64,000 nt of DNA from Nocardia sp. NRRL S-836 (GCF_001279525.1 NZ_LGDY01000150.1:62001-126000), one strand, 5' to 3'; shown: positions 19,798-28,900, counted from the first letter of the stretch. Notes: a model not told the origin generated them from the letters alone. Numbers and translations: made by a program.

Positions 19798-20732
19798 TGC
19801 TGACCGAGCTGTTCGACGACGACACGATCCCGCTGCTGCGCAGGCTGGGCGAACGGCCACGGGGTGGCGGCGAGCCGGCCGACGAGGAGACCCGGCGGCA
19901 GGTGCTGGCCGCACTCGTGGACTCCGGCCGGTCCCCGGCGGAGGTGCTGCGGGCCGCGGAGCTGATGGGCGCCGCGCTGTACCAGAGCCCGTTCCTGGAC
20001 ACCGTGGCGGCAGCGGAGATCTTCCCCGCCTCCCCCGGCCGCACGACCGGCCTGGCGTTGCGGGAGAAGGGCACCGACAACCCCGCGCACCCCGCACCCG
20101 TCCTCGTCCGGGACGGCCGGGTCACGGCCGTGCGGAGGTTCGTCGCCTTCGCACCCGACGTGGACGACCTGCTCGTCGTCGGCGGCAACGTGGCCGCGCT
20201 GGTCGCCGTCGGGCAGCCCGGCGTGCGGATCCGCCGGCAGGACGACGTCGGGCGCGGCGACCTGTACACCGTCGAGATCGAGAACGCGGTGGCACAGGTG
20301 CGGGACGTCACGGCCGACTACCCGGCGGTGCTGGCCCGAGCCCGGATGCGGCACGCCGCGTACCTGGTCGGCGCGGCGCAGGCGGCGCTCCGGCTGACCG
20401 CGGCGCACCTGAGGGAACGCAGGGTCTTCGGTGAACCGCTGGCCAGGTCCACGGCACTGGCGTACCGGCTGGCGGCGCTGCACGCCGAAGCCGAGGCCGT
20501 GCGCGCCCTGATCGGCACGGAGCCGAGCCCGAAGACGGCGGCGCAGGCCGTGTTGCTCGCCGGTGCGGTCGCCCGGCAGAGCGCGGAGGAGGCGGTGCAC
20601 CTGCACGGCGCCCGCGGCATGACCGAGCACAGCGACGCCCAGCTGTTCTACCGGCGGGCCGCGGTCGACGCCCAGTGGTACGGAACCGCGGCCGACCTGC
20701 GTGCCGAACTGCTCACGGCACTAGGCGCTTAG
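19797..20732 (+). CDS. Acyl-CoA dehydrogenase-like protein, smaller partner
   Basis: A 311-residue, shortened member of the same fold. The C-terminal half is recognisable: RRVFGEPLARSTALAYRLA and VHLHGARGMTEHSDAQLFYRR, the FAD-adenine and subunit-contact region. The middle beta domain is brief and less conserved. It begins with ATG overlapping the partner's TGA, so the two are likely made together and may form one heteromeric enzyme in which each subunit supplies part of the FAD site. Its 3' end overlaps the convergent sulfotransferase gene by 20 bp. Confidence 0.82.
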   Translation: MLTELFDDDTIPLLRRLGERPRGGGEPADEETRRQVLAALVDSGRSPAEVLRAAELMGAALYQSPFLDTVAAAEIFPASPGRTTGLALREKGTDNPAHPAPVLVRDGRVTAVRRFVAFAPDVDDLLVVGGNVAALVAVGQPGVRIRRQDDVGRGDLYTVEIENAVAQVRDVTADYPAVLARARMRHAAYLVGAAQAALRLTAAHLRERRVFGEPLARSTALAYRLAALHAEAEAVRALIGTEPSPKTAAQAVLLAGAVARQSAEEAVHLHGARGMTEHSDAQLFYRRAAVDAQWYGTAADLRAELLTALGA

Positions 20733-21420
20733 CGGCGAGCAGCCGGTAGAAGGGCTCGTGGTGCTCGCTGAACGCCGCGAGCGCCGCGTTGTTGTCCACC
20801 GTGTCCGCGTACGCCGTGGACGTGGCGGTGAACCCGGTGCTCTCGCTGACCGCGGTGTGCCAGCGCGCGGACCGCGCCCATTCTGACCGGTCCCCGGAGG
20901 ACCACGTGGTCGCCGAGGGGCGGTAGGCGATCCCCACGCGGTCGCAGTACTCCCGGAGCACCTCGGCCGGCGCGGTGACCAGGTCGGCGGCGTCGAGCAC
21001 CACGGGCGTCCGCCCGCCCGCGTCGAGCACGGCCTGGTGGAGCTCGTACAGGCCCTCGATGCCGATGTCCGAGCACACCATGTCCGGCTTGAGCGCGTAG
21101 AACGACGCCGCGATCTCGTCAGGGCGGCGGATCAGGAACGTGTGCCTCGCCTCGGCCAGGAACCGGCGGTCGGCGAGCACCGCGTCGTAGCGCAGGTCCG
21201 TGGTGTCCTTGAAGAACACCGTGCGGGTCGCCGACTCCTCCCGCAGCGCCGCGATCAGGTCCGTGTGGGTGCGCACCTCGCGGGAGCCGACGGTCGTGGA
21301 GCCGTAGTCGGAGATGTTGCAGAACGGCTCGTGCAGGGCGAGGAGCCCGTCGTGCTCGACCATCGAGCGGAAGAGCGCGGTCGACCGGGATCGCGGGGCC
21401 GCCCACAAGGCGATGATCAT
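20713..21420 (-). CDS. PAPS-dependent sulfotransferase
   Basis: A 235-residue cytoplasmic sulfotransferase that moves a sulfuryl group from PAPS to a hydroxyl or amine. The 5'-phosphosulfate loop is at the N-terminus (LWAAPRSRSTALFRSM) and the 3'-phosphate site near residue 97 (FLIRRPDEIAASFYAL). The ATG is preceded by AAGGAGCGAC. It is the only sulfotransferase in the window and pairs logically with CysD/CysNC. Two uses are possible. The final product may be a sulfate ester. Or sulfation may turn a hydroxyl of the LysW-derived amino acid into a leaving group for aziridine closure, as reported for azinomycin. The nearby LysW genes favour the second. Confidence 0.88.
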   Translation of the reverse strand: MIIALWAAPRSRSTALFRSMVEHDGLLALHEPFCNISDYGSTTVGSREVRTHTDLIAALREESATRTVFFKDTTDLRYDAVLADRRFLAEARHTFLIRRPDEIAASFYALKPDMVCSDIGIEGLYELHQAVLDAGGRTPVVLDAADLVTAPAEVLREYCDRVGIAYRPSATTWSSGDRSEWARSARWHTAVSESTGFTATSTAYADTVDNNAALAAFSEHHEPFYRLLAAKRLVP

Positions 21421-21475
21421 GTCGCTCCTTACCTGGGGTGCTCACGGTCTCCCAGGCCGCGCGGGCGGGATAAGT

Positions 21476-21493
21476 CAGGTATGTCCCCGACTT
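21476..21493 (+). promoter_or_regulatory. Recurrent dyad motif, site 4 (between sulfotransferase and NRPS/LysW operon)
   Basis: CAGGTATGTCCCCGACTT lies in the 128-bp gap between the divergent sulfotransferase and the long plus-strand operon, 55 bp before the NRPS start. Its left half is the weakest of the six sites; the right half CCCGACTT is shared with site 1. Confidence 0.3.
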
Positions 21494-21548
21494 GAGGGTG
21501 CCGCTTTCCGGCCGCGATTCTCGGGGTCGATCGTCGGAGGGCGGCCGC

Positions 21549-24500
21549 ATGCGACTTGAGTCCACAGTAGACGAGCGGGCGGCACCGGCACCGCGCCAGC
21601 GGGTGCCGCGGGCCGGTCGCGGCGACGGCCGGCTGCCCTGTTCACCGGCGCAGGAACGGCTGTGGTTCCTCGAACAGGTGGACCCCGGCTCACCGGCGCA
21701 CGTGGTCCCGATCGCGGTGCGGTTCACCGGCGAGCTCGACGTCCCCGTGCTGAGCCGGTGCCTGGACGAGCTCGTGCGGCGCCACGAGGTGTTGCGCACC
21801 AACGTCGTCGAGCGGGCCGGCACCCCGTGCCAGGTGGTGAGCCCACCGGCGCCCGTGCCGTTGCCGGTGCGGGACATCAGGGACGCGCCCGACGTCGAGC
21901 GGGCGGTCCTGCGCGAGGCCGCCACCGCGTTCGACCTGGCGACGGCCCCGGTGTTGCGCGCGAGCCTGCTGCGCGTCGACGACCGCGCCCACGTGCTGCT
22001 GCTGAGCGTGCACCACGTCGCGTGCGACGACTGGTCGGCCGGTGTGGTCCGCACGGAGCTGGCGGCGTTGTACGAGGCGTTCCGCTGTGGCCGGCCGTCC
22101 CCGTTGCCGGAGCTGCCGGTGCAGTACGGCGACGTCGCGGTGTGGCAGCGCGCCCGGCTCGACAGCGGCGAGCTGGACGCGCAGCGGGAGCACTGGCGGA
22201 CGGCGCTGGCCGGTGCGGGTGAGCTGCTGCTGCCGGCGGACAACTCCCGTTCCGCGGCAAGGACTTCCCGCGGTGACACCATGGCGTTCCGGTTGTCGCC
22301 GGACCTCGTCGCGTCCGTCGGCGGTGTGGCGGCCGGGGCCGGGACGACCCGGTTCGTGGTGCTGCTGGCCGCGTTCGCGGCCGTGCTGTCGCGGTGGAGC
22401 GGCCAGGACGACGTGGTGATCGGCTCCCCCGTCACCGGCCGGTGCGCGACCGGGACCGAGCCGGTGATCGGGCACCTCGTCAACCTCCTGCCGCTGCGCC
22501 TGGACCTGTCCGGCGACCCGGCGTTCGCCGAGCTGGTCGCCGCGGCACGCGAGGCGCACGTCGCGGCGCTCGCGAACCAGGACTACCCGTTCGACCTGAT
22601 GGTCACCGACGTCGGCGCGGACCGCACCGACGGCCTGGCGCCGCTGGTCCGGGTGGCGCTGGCGGTGCGCGACGCACCGCCAGCGCCCGTGAGGTCCGGT
22701 GGGCTGGTGGTCGAGGAGGTGCCGGTCCGGTCGGTGTCCACGAAGCTCGACCTGGCACTGGACCTCGTGACTGCCGAGGACGGCGGCATCGACGGGCACC
22801 TGGAGTTCAGCGCGGACCTGTTCACCCGCGACACCGCGGCCCGGATGGCCGACGCGTTCGTCTGGCTGCTGCGGCACGCCGTGGCCCGGCCGGACGAGGC
22901 CGTGTCGGCGCTGCCGTTGATCGCGCAGCCCGAGAGCACCCGGATCACCGGCGAGCTCAGCGGCCACAGCTCCACCGTGCCGTTCGAGGGCCCGCTGACC
23001 GTCCACGGGCTGTTCGAGCGGTGGGCCGACCGGACTCCGGACGCCACCGCCGTCGTGTTCGGGCAGCACGCGCTCACCTACGCCGAGCTGGACGCACGCG
23101 CCAACCAGGTCGCGCACCGGCTGCGCGAGCTGGGAGTGGGGTCCGAGCAGCTCGTCGGGGTGTCGCTGCCGCGGTCGGAGCTGATGGTCGTCGCGGTGCT
23201 CGGCATCCTCAAGGCGGGCGCGGGATACCTGCCCCTCGACCCCGGCTACCCGCGGTCGAGGGTGGCGCACATGGTGCAGGACGCGGACGCGTCCGTGATC
23301 CTCACGCACTCCTCGGTCGACACCGAGGCGTTCGGCGACGCCGTCCGGGTCGTCCGCCTGGACACCGAGTGGCCCGCCGAGCAGCCCGTCTCCCGGCCGG
23401 ACCTGCCCGTGCACGGCGCCGGCCTCGCCTACGTGGTCTACACGTCGGGGTCGACCGGCCAGCCCAAGGGCTCGGCCAACGAGCACGCCCGCGTGGTCAA
23501 CACGCTGCACGGGGTCGACAACGTCTACGACCTCACGCCGGAAGACCGCGTGCTGGCGGTCTCGTCGCTGAACTACGACATGTCGGTCTACGAGGTCTTC
23601 GGCACGCTCGCGGCGGGCGCGACCGTCGTCGTGCCCAGCGACGCCGAGACCGCGGACCTCGACCGGCTGCTGACCCTGCTGGTCCGCCAGGAGGTCACGG
23701 CGTGGAGCTCGGCGCCGGCCCTGCTGGACGCGCTCGTCGGTCACGTCCGCCGGCGCGGCGGCAGGCCCGGTGTGCGGCTGCGCGTGGTGGGGCTGGGCGG
23801 CGACCGGATGCCGCCCACGCTGCCCCGGCAGCTCGCGGAGCTGTTCCCCGGCATCCGGCTGCTGAACCTGGCCGGCATGACCGAGACGTCGTACTGCAGC
23901 CTCGCCCACCGCCTGACGCGCCGCACCTACGCCGGTGGCGTGCCGTGGGGCAGGCCGTTCGCCAACCACCGCATCTACGTCCTCGACCGGCACGGCCGGC
24001 CCGCACCCGTGGGTGTGCCGGGTGAGCTGTTCATCGGCGGATCGGGGCCGGGCCGCGGCTACTGGCGGCGGCCGGGGCTGACGGCGGACCGGTTCAGGCC
24101 CGACCCGTACAGCACGGAGCCGGGCGGCCGGATGTACGCCACCGGCGACCGCGCGCGGTTCCTGGCCAACGGGGACGTCGAGTTCCTCGGCCGGCTCGAC
24201 CAGCAGATCAAGATCCGCGGGTTCCTGGTCGAGCCCGGTGAGGTCGAGGCCGAGCTGGCGACGCACCCGGCGGTGCGCGAACCGGTGGTGATCGCGTTCG
24301 ACGACGGTCAGGGCGAACGCAGGCTGGCCGCCTACGTGACGCTGCGCGGCAAGCACCGCCCGTCCACCGCCGAGCTGCGCGGGTACCTGGCCGCGCTGCT
24401 GCCCGACCACATGGTGCCGTCGGTGTACGTGGTGCTCGACCGGCTGCCCCTGTTGCCCAGCGGGAAGCTCGACAGGGCCGCGCTGCCCGCACCGGCCGTG

Positions 24501-24557
24501 GCCGGGCTCGCCGCGGAGACCACCGCGACGGCTCCCGACGACGGGGGGCGGCGGTGA
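21549..24557 (+). CDS. NRPS C-A protein lacking a carrier domain
   Basis: A 1002-residue protein starting at ATG 21549, with GGAGG eight bases upstream. C domain about 30-450: LPCSPAQERLWFLEQ and an altered active-site motif HHVACDDW (155-162), where Asp replaces Gly after the catalytic HHxxxD. A domain about 475-980: A3 [14 protein letters not shown] from residue 628, an unusual A5 NLAGMTETS in place of NxYGPTE, and A10 SGKLDRAALP near residue 972. The chain ends about 25 residues later, with no PCP. The pocket as I read it, DMYSGGLYCK, is unlike common codes, which fits a non-proteinogenic amino acid. The missing carrier must come from another protein. It heads the operon carrying the LysW genes, so the LysW-made residue is one candidate substrate (inference). 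Confidence 0.9.
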   Translation: MRLESTVDERAAPAPRQRVPRAGRGDGRLPCSPAQERLWFLEQVDPGSPAHVVPIAVRFTGELDVPVLSRCLDELVRRHEVLRTNVVERAGTPCQVVSPPAPVPLPVRDIRDAPDVERAVLREAATAFDLATAPVLRASLLRVDDRAHVLLLSVHHVACDDWSAGVVRTELAALYEAFRCGRPSPLPELPVQYGDVAVWQRARLDSGELDAQREHWRTALAGAGELLLPADNSRSAARTSRGDTMAFRLSPDLVASVGGVAAGAGTTRFVVLLAAFAAVLSRWSGQDDVVIGSPVTGRCATGTEPVIGHLVNLLPLRLDLSGDPAFAELVAAAREAHVAALANQDYPFDLMVTDVGADRTDGLAPLVRVALAVRDAPPAPVRSGGLVVEEVPVRSVSTKLDLALDLVTAEDGGIDGHLEFSADLFTRDTAARMADAFVWLLRHAVARPDEAVSALPLIAQPESTRITGELSGHSSTVPFEGPLTVHGLFERWADRTPDATAVVFGQHALTYAELDARANQVAHRLRELGVGSEQLVGVSLPRSELMVVAVLGILKAGAGYLPLDPGYPRSRVAHMVQDADASVILTHSSVDTEAFGDAVRVVRLDTEWPAEQPVSRPDLPVHGAGLAYVVYTSGSTGQPKGSANEHARVVNTLHGVDNVYDLTPEDRVLAVSSLNYDMSVYEVFGTLAAGATVVVPSDAETADLDRLLTLLVRQEVTAWSSAPALLDALVGHVRRRGGRPGVRLRVVGLGGDRMPPTLPRQLAELFPGIRLLNLAGMTETSYCSLAHRLTRRTYAGGVPWGRPFANHRIYVLDRHGRPAPVGVPGELFIGGSGPGRGYWRRPGLTADRFRPDPYSTEPGGRMYATGDRARFLANGDVEFLGRLDQQIKIRGFLVEPGEVEAELATHPAVREPVVIAFDDGQGERRLAAYVTLRGKHRPSTAELRGYLAALLPDHMVPSVYVVLDRLPLLPSGKLDRAALPAPAVAGLAAETTATAPDDGGRR

Positions 24558-24630
24558 GCCGGGGAGATCACCGACTGTCCAGGACACCGCGGGACCGGCA
24601 ACGTCTGCAGATCAGGATTGGGGAGGTGTC

Positions 24631-24732
24631 GTGGAATCGTTCACCGCGGACCGGGGACCGGTGCGGCAGCCCGGCACCACCGGTGTCGTCGCCGGCCGGC
24701 CCGACCTGAGCACCACGGGAGGCCCCCGGTGA
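24631..24732 (+). CDS. Possible 33-residue leader peptide, coupled to next NRPS
   Basis: The 171-bp gap between two NRPS genes contains a GTG-started frame of 33 codons. GGGGAGG lies four bases upstream, the best ribosome site in this gap, and the stop overlaps the next NRPS start as GTGA. The peptide (starts VESFTADRGPVRQPG) resembles nothing I know. It may be a translational coupler, a real small protein, or chance. Confidence 0.3.
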   Translation: MESFTADRGPVRQPGTTGVVAGRPDLSTTGGPR

Positions 24733-27700
24733 CCGACACGTACGTCTTCCCGGCGTCCTTCGGCCAGGAACGGCTGTGGATGCTGCACGAGATGGGCGCG
24801 GGCAGCGCCTACCACGTCAGCGGCGCGCTGCGGCTGACCGGCGAGCTCGACGCCGACTGCCTGCGGCAGGCGCTGCAGCTGCTGGTCGACCGGCACGAGG
24901 CGCTGCGCACCGGTGTCGAGATCGGTGAGGGCGGCGCGGTCACGCAGGTCGCGATCTCCGAGCTGACCGTCCCGTTCACCACCGGTGACACGGCGGAGGC
25001 CGGGCTCGACGACGCGATCCGCGCCGTCGTCGAGCCCCCGTTCACCCTGTCGGCCCCCCCGCTGCTGCGGGCGCGGCTGCTGCGGATCACCGACGCCCCG
25101 GAGCCGCAGTGGGTGCTCGTGCTGTGCGTGCACCACATCGTGGTCGACGGCTGGTCGCTGGGCATCCTCGTGGCCGAGCTGGGCGCCGCGTACTCGTCGC
25201 TGGTGGGCGGCACACCGCCGCGGTGGCCGGAACCGGAGATGCAGTACGCGGACTTCGCGATGTGGCAACGGGACTTCCTCACCGGTGACGAGGTCGCCGG
25301 TCAGCTCGAGTTCTGGCGGACCACCCTGTCCGGAGCGACCGCGCTCGACCTGGTGACCGACCACCCGCGTGGCGCGGCCACCGGCTACCGGGGCGGCACG
25401 GTCCGGGCGGTCCTGCCGGACGTCCTGGTGAAACGGCTGGCCACGGCCGCGCAGGCCGAGAACGCCACCGAGTTCATGGTGTTCGTGACCGCGTGGTCGG
25501 TGGTGCTGTCGCGGTGGAGCGGCCAGGACGACCTCGTCATCGGCACGCCGGTCGCCGGCCGGCCCAGCGACGAGCTCGACGGTGTGGTCGGGTTCTTCGT
25601 CAACACGGTGCCGTTGCGACTGCGGCTCGACCCGCACGAGACGCTCCGGCAGGCGCTGGGGCGGTGCCGTTCGGTCTGCCTGGCCGCGCTGGCCCACCAG
25701 GACGTGCCGTTCGAGTGGATCAGCCAGGAGCGGGGCGACGGCCCGAAGATCCCGCAGACCCTCCTGGCGCTGCAGAACACCCCGAGCGGCAGCCTCAGCC
25801 TCCCCGGCGTGCAGGTGCAGCCGGTCGAGGTGCACAGCGGCGGAGCGCAGTTCGACGTCGGCCTGTACCTCGCCCCCGGCGACGACTGTCTGGCCGCGGA
25901 GCTGACGTACTCCACCGGCCTGTTCGAGGAAGCCTCCGCACGGCGCGTGCTGGACGCGTTCGTGACCGTGCTGACCGAGTTCACCGACCACCTGGACGCT
26001 CCACTGTGGACTATTCCGGTGCTGTCCGCCGCCGAACGCGACCAGGTCGTGGCCATGTCCGGCTCGACCGAGCTCACCGAACCGCTGCCGTCGATCACGG
26101 AGTGGTTCGGGCAGGCCGCCGGGCGCGCACCGGACGCGGTCGCGGTGGTCGCGGACGCCACCGGCGATTCGGTGACCTACCGCGAGCTCGACACCCGCGC
26201 CGCGGAGGTGGCGTCGTGGTTGCGGGCCAACGGTGTCCAGGTGGGCGACTGCGTCGGTGTGTGCCTCGAACGCGGCGTCGACCTCGCTGTCGCGGTGCTG
26301 GCGGTGCTGAAGGCGGGCGGTGCGTACCTGCCGCTGGACCCGGACCACCCCGATGGACGGCTGGCGGCCGTGTTGTCCGTCGGCCGGCCGGGCATCGTGC
26401 TCACCTCGGCCACGACCCGCGCCCGCATCACCGGCGGCCCCCGTGTCGCGGACATCGGTGAGGTGACCGGCGAACCGGTTGCGCCGGTGGAGGTTCCCGG
26501 CGACAGCGCGTCCTACGTGGTCTTCACGTCCGGCTCGACGGGCGAGCCGAAGGGGGCCGTCAACACCGTCGCCGGCCTGGCCAACCGGCTGCGCGCGGCG
26601 CAGGCGCGGATCCCGCTCGGCGCGGCGGACGTCGTCGCGCAGAAGACGCCGATCGGTTTCGACGTGGCCGTGCCCGAGATCCTCGGGCCGCTGCTCGCGG
26701 GCGCGCGGCTGGTGTTCGCCGCACCGGCCGGTCATCGCGATCCCCGGTACCTCGGGGAGTTCTTCGCCCGGCACGGCGTCACCCAGACGCACTTCGTGCC
26801 GTCCATGCTGCGCCAGTTCCTCGACCAGGGCGTCACGGGCGCGGACGTGCCTCAGCTCAGGCGCGTGCTGTGCAGCGGTGAGGAGCTGCCGGCCAGGCTG
26901 GCGGCGGACTTCCTGGCCGCGTTCCCGGGCGTCGAGCTGCACAACATGTACGGCCCGGCCGAAGCCGCGGTCGAGGTGACGCACTGCCGCGTCGAGCCGT
27001 CCATGACCGGCCGCCGGATCCCGATCGGCGACCCGCTGCCCGGCGTCCGGCTGCTGCTGCTCGACGCGCACGGACAGCCCGTGCCCGTCGGCGTCCCCGG
27101 CGAGCTGCACATCGCGGGCGTGCAGACCGCGCGCGCCTACCTCGGCCGGGCGCGGGCGACGGCGGCCGCGTTCCTCCCGCACGAGAACGGCACGCGTGTC
27201 TACAGGACTGGCGACCGGGCCTACTGGAACTCGCACGGGCAGCTGACCTTCCTCGGCCGCACCGACCACCAGGTCAAGATCCGCGGCCAGCGCGTCGAAC
27301 CGGCGGAGATCGCGAGCACGATGCGCTCGCACCCCGCCGTCACCGACGCGGTCGTGGTCGTGCGGCCGGACCACCACGGCACCCCGCGCCTCATCGGCTA
27401 CCTCGTGGCGGACGGTGACGTGGCACTGGACGAGCTGAGGCGCCACCTCGCCGATCGGCTGCCCGCCGCCATGGTGCCTGGCCGGTTCGTGACCGTGCCG
27501 TCGTTCCCGGTGAACGCCAACGGAAAGGTCGACCAGGCCGCGCTGCCGCTGCCACCGGCGGACCTGGCGGAGTCGGTCCGCGTGCCACCCAGGACTCCCG
27601 TGGAGACGCTGCTGGTGAAGCTGTGGGCCGACGTGCTCGGGGTACCGGAGGTCGGCATCCGGGACGACTTCTACGAGCTCGGGGGCGACTCGCTGCGCGC

Positions 27701-27815
27701 GGTGAACCTGTTACAGCGCACCCGTGAGCTCGGCTTGGACTTCCCCCTGCAGGTCCTGCTGGGCCGGCACACCATCGAGGAGCTCGCCGAGCTGGCCCCG
27801 GAAGGGCGGGGCTGA
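24729..27815 (+). CDS. NRPS module C-A-PCP
   Basis: A 1028-residue module beginning at GTG 24729, with GGGAGG a few bases upstream. C domain about 5-430: PASFGQERLWML and an intact HHIVVDGW (135-142). A domain about 455-945: A3 YVVFTSGSTGEPKG from residue 596, A5 NMYGPAEAAVE, A10 NGKVDQAALP. PCP with FYELGGDSLRA (Ser 988). The pocket as I read it, DVPHLSMVEK, is nearest in pattern to Ser-type codes (DVWHLSLIDK) but has Pro where Trp is expected, so the assignment is weak. The stop overlaps the LysK gene (TGATG), tying assembly to amino-acid supply. Confidence 0.92.
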   Translation: MTDTYVFPASFGQERLWMLHEMGAGSAYHVSGALRLTGELDADCLRQALQLLVDRHEALRTGVEIGEGGAVTQVAISELTVPFTTGDTAEAGLDDAIRAVVEPPFTLSAPPLLRARLLRITDAPEPQWVLVLCVHHIVVDGWSLGILVAELGAAYSSLVGGTPPRWPEPEMQYADFAMWQRDFLTGDEVAGQLEFWRTTLSGATALDLVTDHPRGAATGYRGGTVRAVLPDVLVKRLATAAQAENATEFMVFVTAWSVVLSRWSGQDDLVIGTPVAGRPSDELDGVVGFFVNTVPLRLRLDPHETLRQALGRCRSVCLAALAHQDVPFEWISQERGDGPKIPQTLLALQNTPSGSLSLPGVQVQPVEVHSGGAQFDVGLYLAPGDDCLAAELTYSTGLFEEASARRVLDAFVTVLTEFTDHLDAPLWTIPVLSAAERDQVVAMSGSTELTEPLPSITEWFGQAAGRAPDAVAVVADATGDSVTYRELDTRAAEVASWLRANGVQVGDCVGVCLERGVDLAVAVLAVLKAGGAYLPLDPDHPDGRLAAVLSVGRPGIVLTSATTRARITGGPRVADIGEVTGEPVAPVEVPGDSASYVVFTSGSTGEPKGAVNTVAGLANRLRAAQARIPLGAADVVAQKTPIGFDVAVPEILGPLLAGARLVFAAPAGHRDPRYLGEFFARHGVTQTHFVPSMLRQFLDQGVTGADVPQLRRVLCSGEELPARLAADFLAAFPGVELHNMYGPAEAAVEVTHCRVEPSMTGRRIPIGDPLPGVRLLLLDAHGQPVPVGVPGELHIAGVQTARAYLGRARATAAAFLPHENGTRVYRTGDRAYWNSHGQLTFLGRTDHQVKIRGQRVEPAEIASTMRSHPAVTDAVVVVRPDHHGTPRLIGYLVADGDVALDELRRHLADRLPAAMVPGRFVTVPSFPVNANGKVDQAALPLPPADLAESVRVPPRTPVETLLVKLWADVLGVPEVGIRDDFYELGGDSLRAVNLLQRTRELGLDFPLQVLLGRHTIEELAELAPEGRG

Positions 27816-28885
27816 TGACACGCACCTCCCCCGCCGCAACGGTGTCCGACAGCACGGCGGTCGACCTGCTGCACCGGATGGTCGCGATCCCGTCGGTGTC
27901 CGGCCAGGAGCACGAACTGGCCCGGTTCGTCGTGAGCGCCATGACCGAGCTGGGTTTCGACGCACACGTCGACGACGTCGGCAACGCCATCGGCGTGATC
28001 GGCCCCGCCGGTGCCCCCACGATCATGCTCCTCGGCCACCTGGACACGGTGCCCGGCGGGCCACCGGTCCGGCTGGAGGGCGACAAGCTGTACGGCCGTG
28101 GTTCCGTGGACGCGAAGGGCCCGCTCGCAACCATGATCGTCGCCGCTGCACGGGCCAGAGCGGCGGGTGCGCGGATCGTGGTCGTTGGCGCCGTCGACGA
28201 GGAACGCGACTCCGTCGGCGCGCACTACATCGCGGTCACCCAGCACGCGGACGCCGTGGTGATCGGCGAACCGAGTGGCGTGGGCACGATCGTCGTCGGC
28301 TACAAGGGCGTGCTGCGGTTCACCTACAGCGTCGACCGGCCGCAGGCGCACACCAGCTCGCCGGAACCCAACGCGAGCGAGGTCGCCGCGGCGTTCTGGG
28401 AGTCGCTGCGGTCGCGGTACGCGGTGGACGGCGGCCGGGTCTTCGACCAGCTGTCCCCCACCCTCGTCAGCACGAGCGGCGACCTCGTCCGGGCCGACCT
28501 CGTCATCTCCTGCCGGACACCGCTGAACTTCGACACCGCCGCGTTCCTCGCCGACGTGCGTCAGCTCGCCGGCGACGCACAGCTCCGGGTGCTCGAAACC
28601 ACGCCCGCGATCCGCAGGTCCCGCGCCGATCCGGTGGCCAGGGCGCTGGCCGCCGCGGTGCGGGAGCACACCGGCGACGCCGAGTTCAAGCTGAAGCTCG
28701 GCACGTCCGACATGAACGTCCTGGGCCCGGCGTGGCAGGTGCCGATCGCCACGTACGGACCCGGTGACCCGCACCTGGACCACACGCCCACCGAGCACGT
28801 CGACCTGCCCGAGTACCTGCTGGCGGTGGCGATCCTGACCGACGCCGTCGACCGGCTCGCCACCGAACTGATGTCACCGAGCTGA
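27815..28885 (+). CDS. LysK/ArgE-like M20 hydrolase releasing product from amino-group carrier
   Basis: A 356-residue M20 metallopeptidase. Metal motifs are MLLGHLDTVPGGPP and GRGSVDAKGP, then AVDEERDSVGAHY with the catalytic Glu pair, and GEPSGVGTIVVGYKG typical of LysK. In carrier-mediated lysine synthesis, LysK cuts the isopeptide bond between LysW's C-terminal Glu and the finished amino acid. With LysX, LysW, LysY and LysZ homologues downstream in the same operon, this role is the likely one here, acting on a modified amino acid rather than lysine. It starts one base inside the NRPS stop. Confidence 0.88.
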   Translation: MTRTSPAATVSDSTAVDLLHRMVAIPSVSGQEHELARFVVSAMTELGFDAHVDDVGNAIGVIGPAGAPTIMLLGHLDTVPGGPPVRLEGDKLYGRGSVDAKGPLATMIVAAARARAAGARIVVVGAVDEERDSVGAHYIAVTQHADAVVIGEPSGVGTIVVGYKGVLRFTYSVDRPQAHTSSPEPNASEVAAAFWESLRSRYAVDGGRVFDQLSPTLVSTSGDLVRADLVISCRTPLNFDTAAFLADVRQLAGDAQLRVLETTPAIRRSRADPVARALAAAVREHTGDAEFKLKLGTSDMNVLGPAWQVPIATYGPGDPHLDHTPTEHVDLPEYLLAVAILTDAVDRLATELMSPS

Positions 28886-28900
28886 CCAGGGGATGACCTG

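Noticed and set aside
6403..21420. A glycopeptide-antibiotic cluster (MbtH, sulfotransferase and antiporter are shared features)
   Set aside because: There are no cross-linking P450s, no X domain, and no hydroxyphenylglycine or van-type genes. Module architecture differs.
6403..21420. A sulfazecin-like monobactam pathway with N-sulfonation
   Set aside because: The diaminopropionate genes and the sulfazecin-type terminal thioesterase arrangement were not seen; the LysW set explains sulfate supply better.
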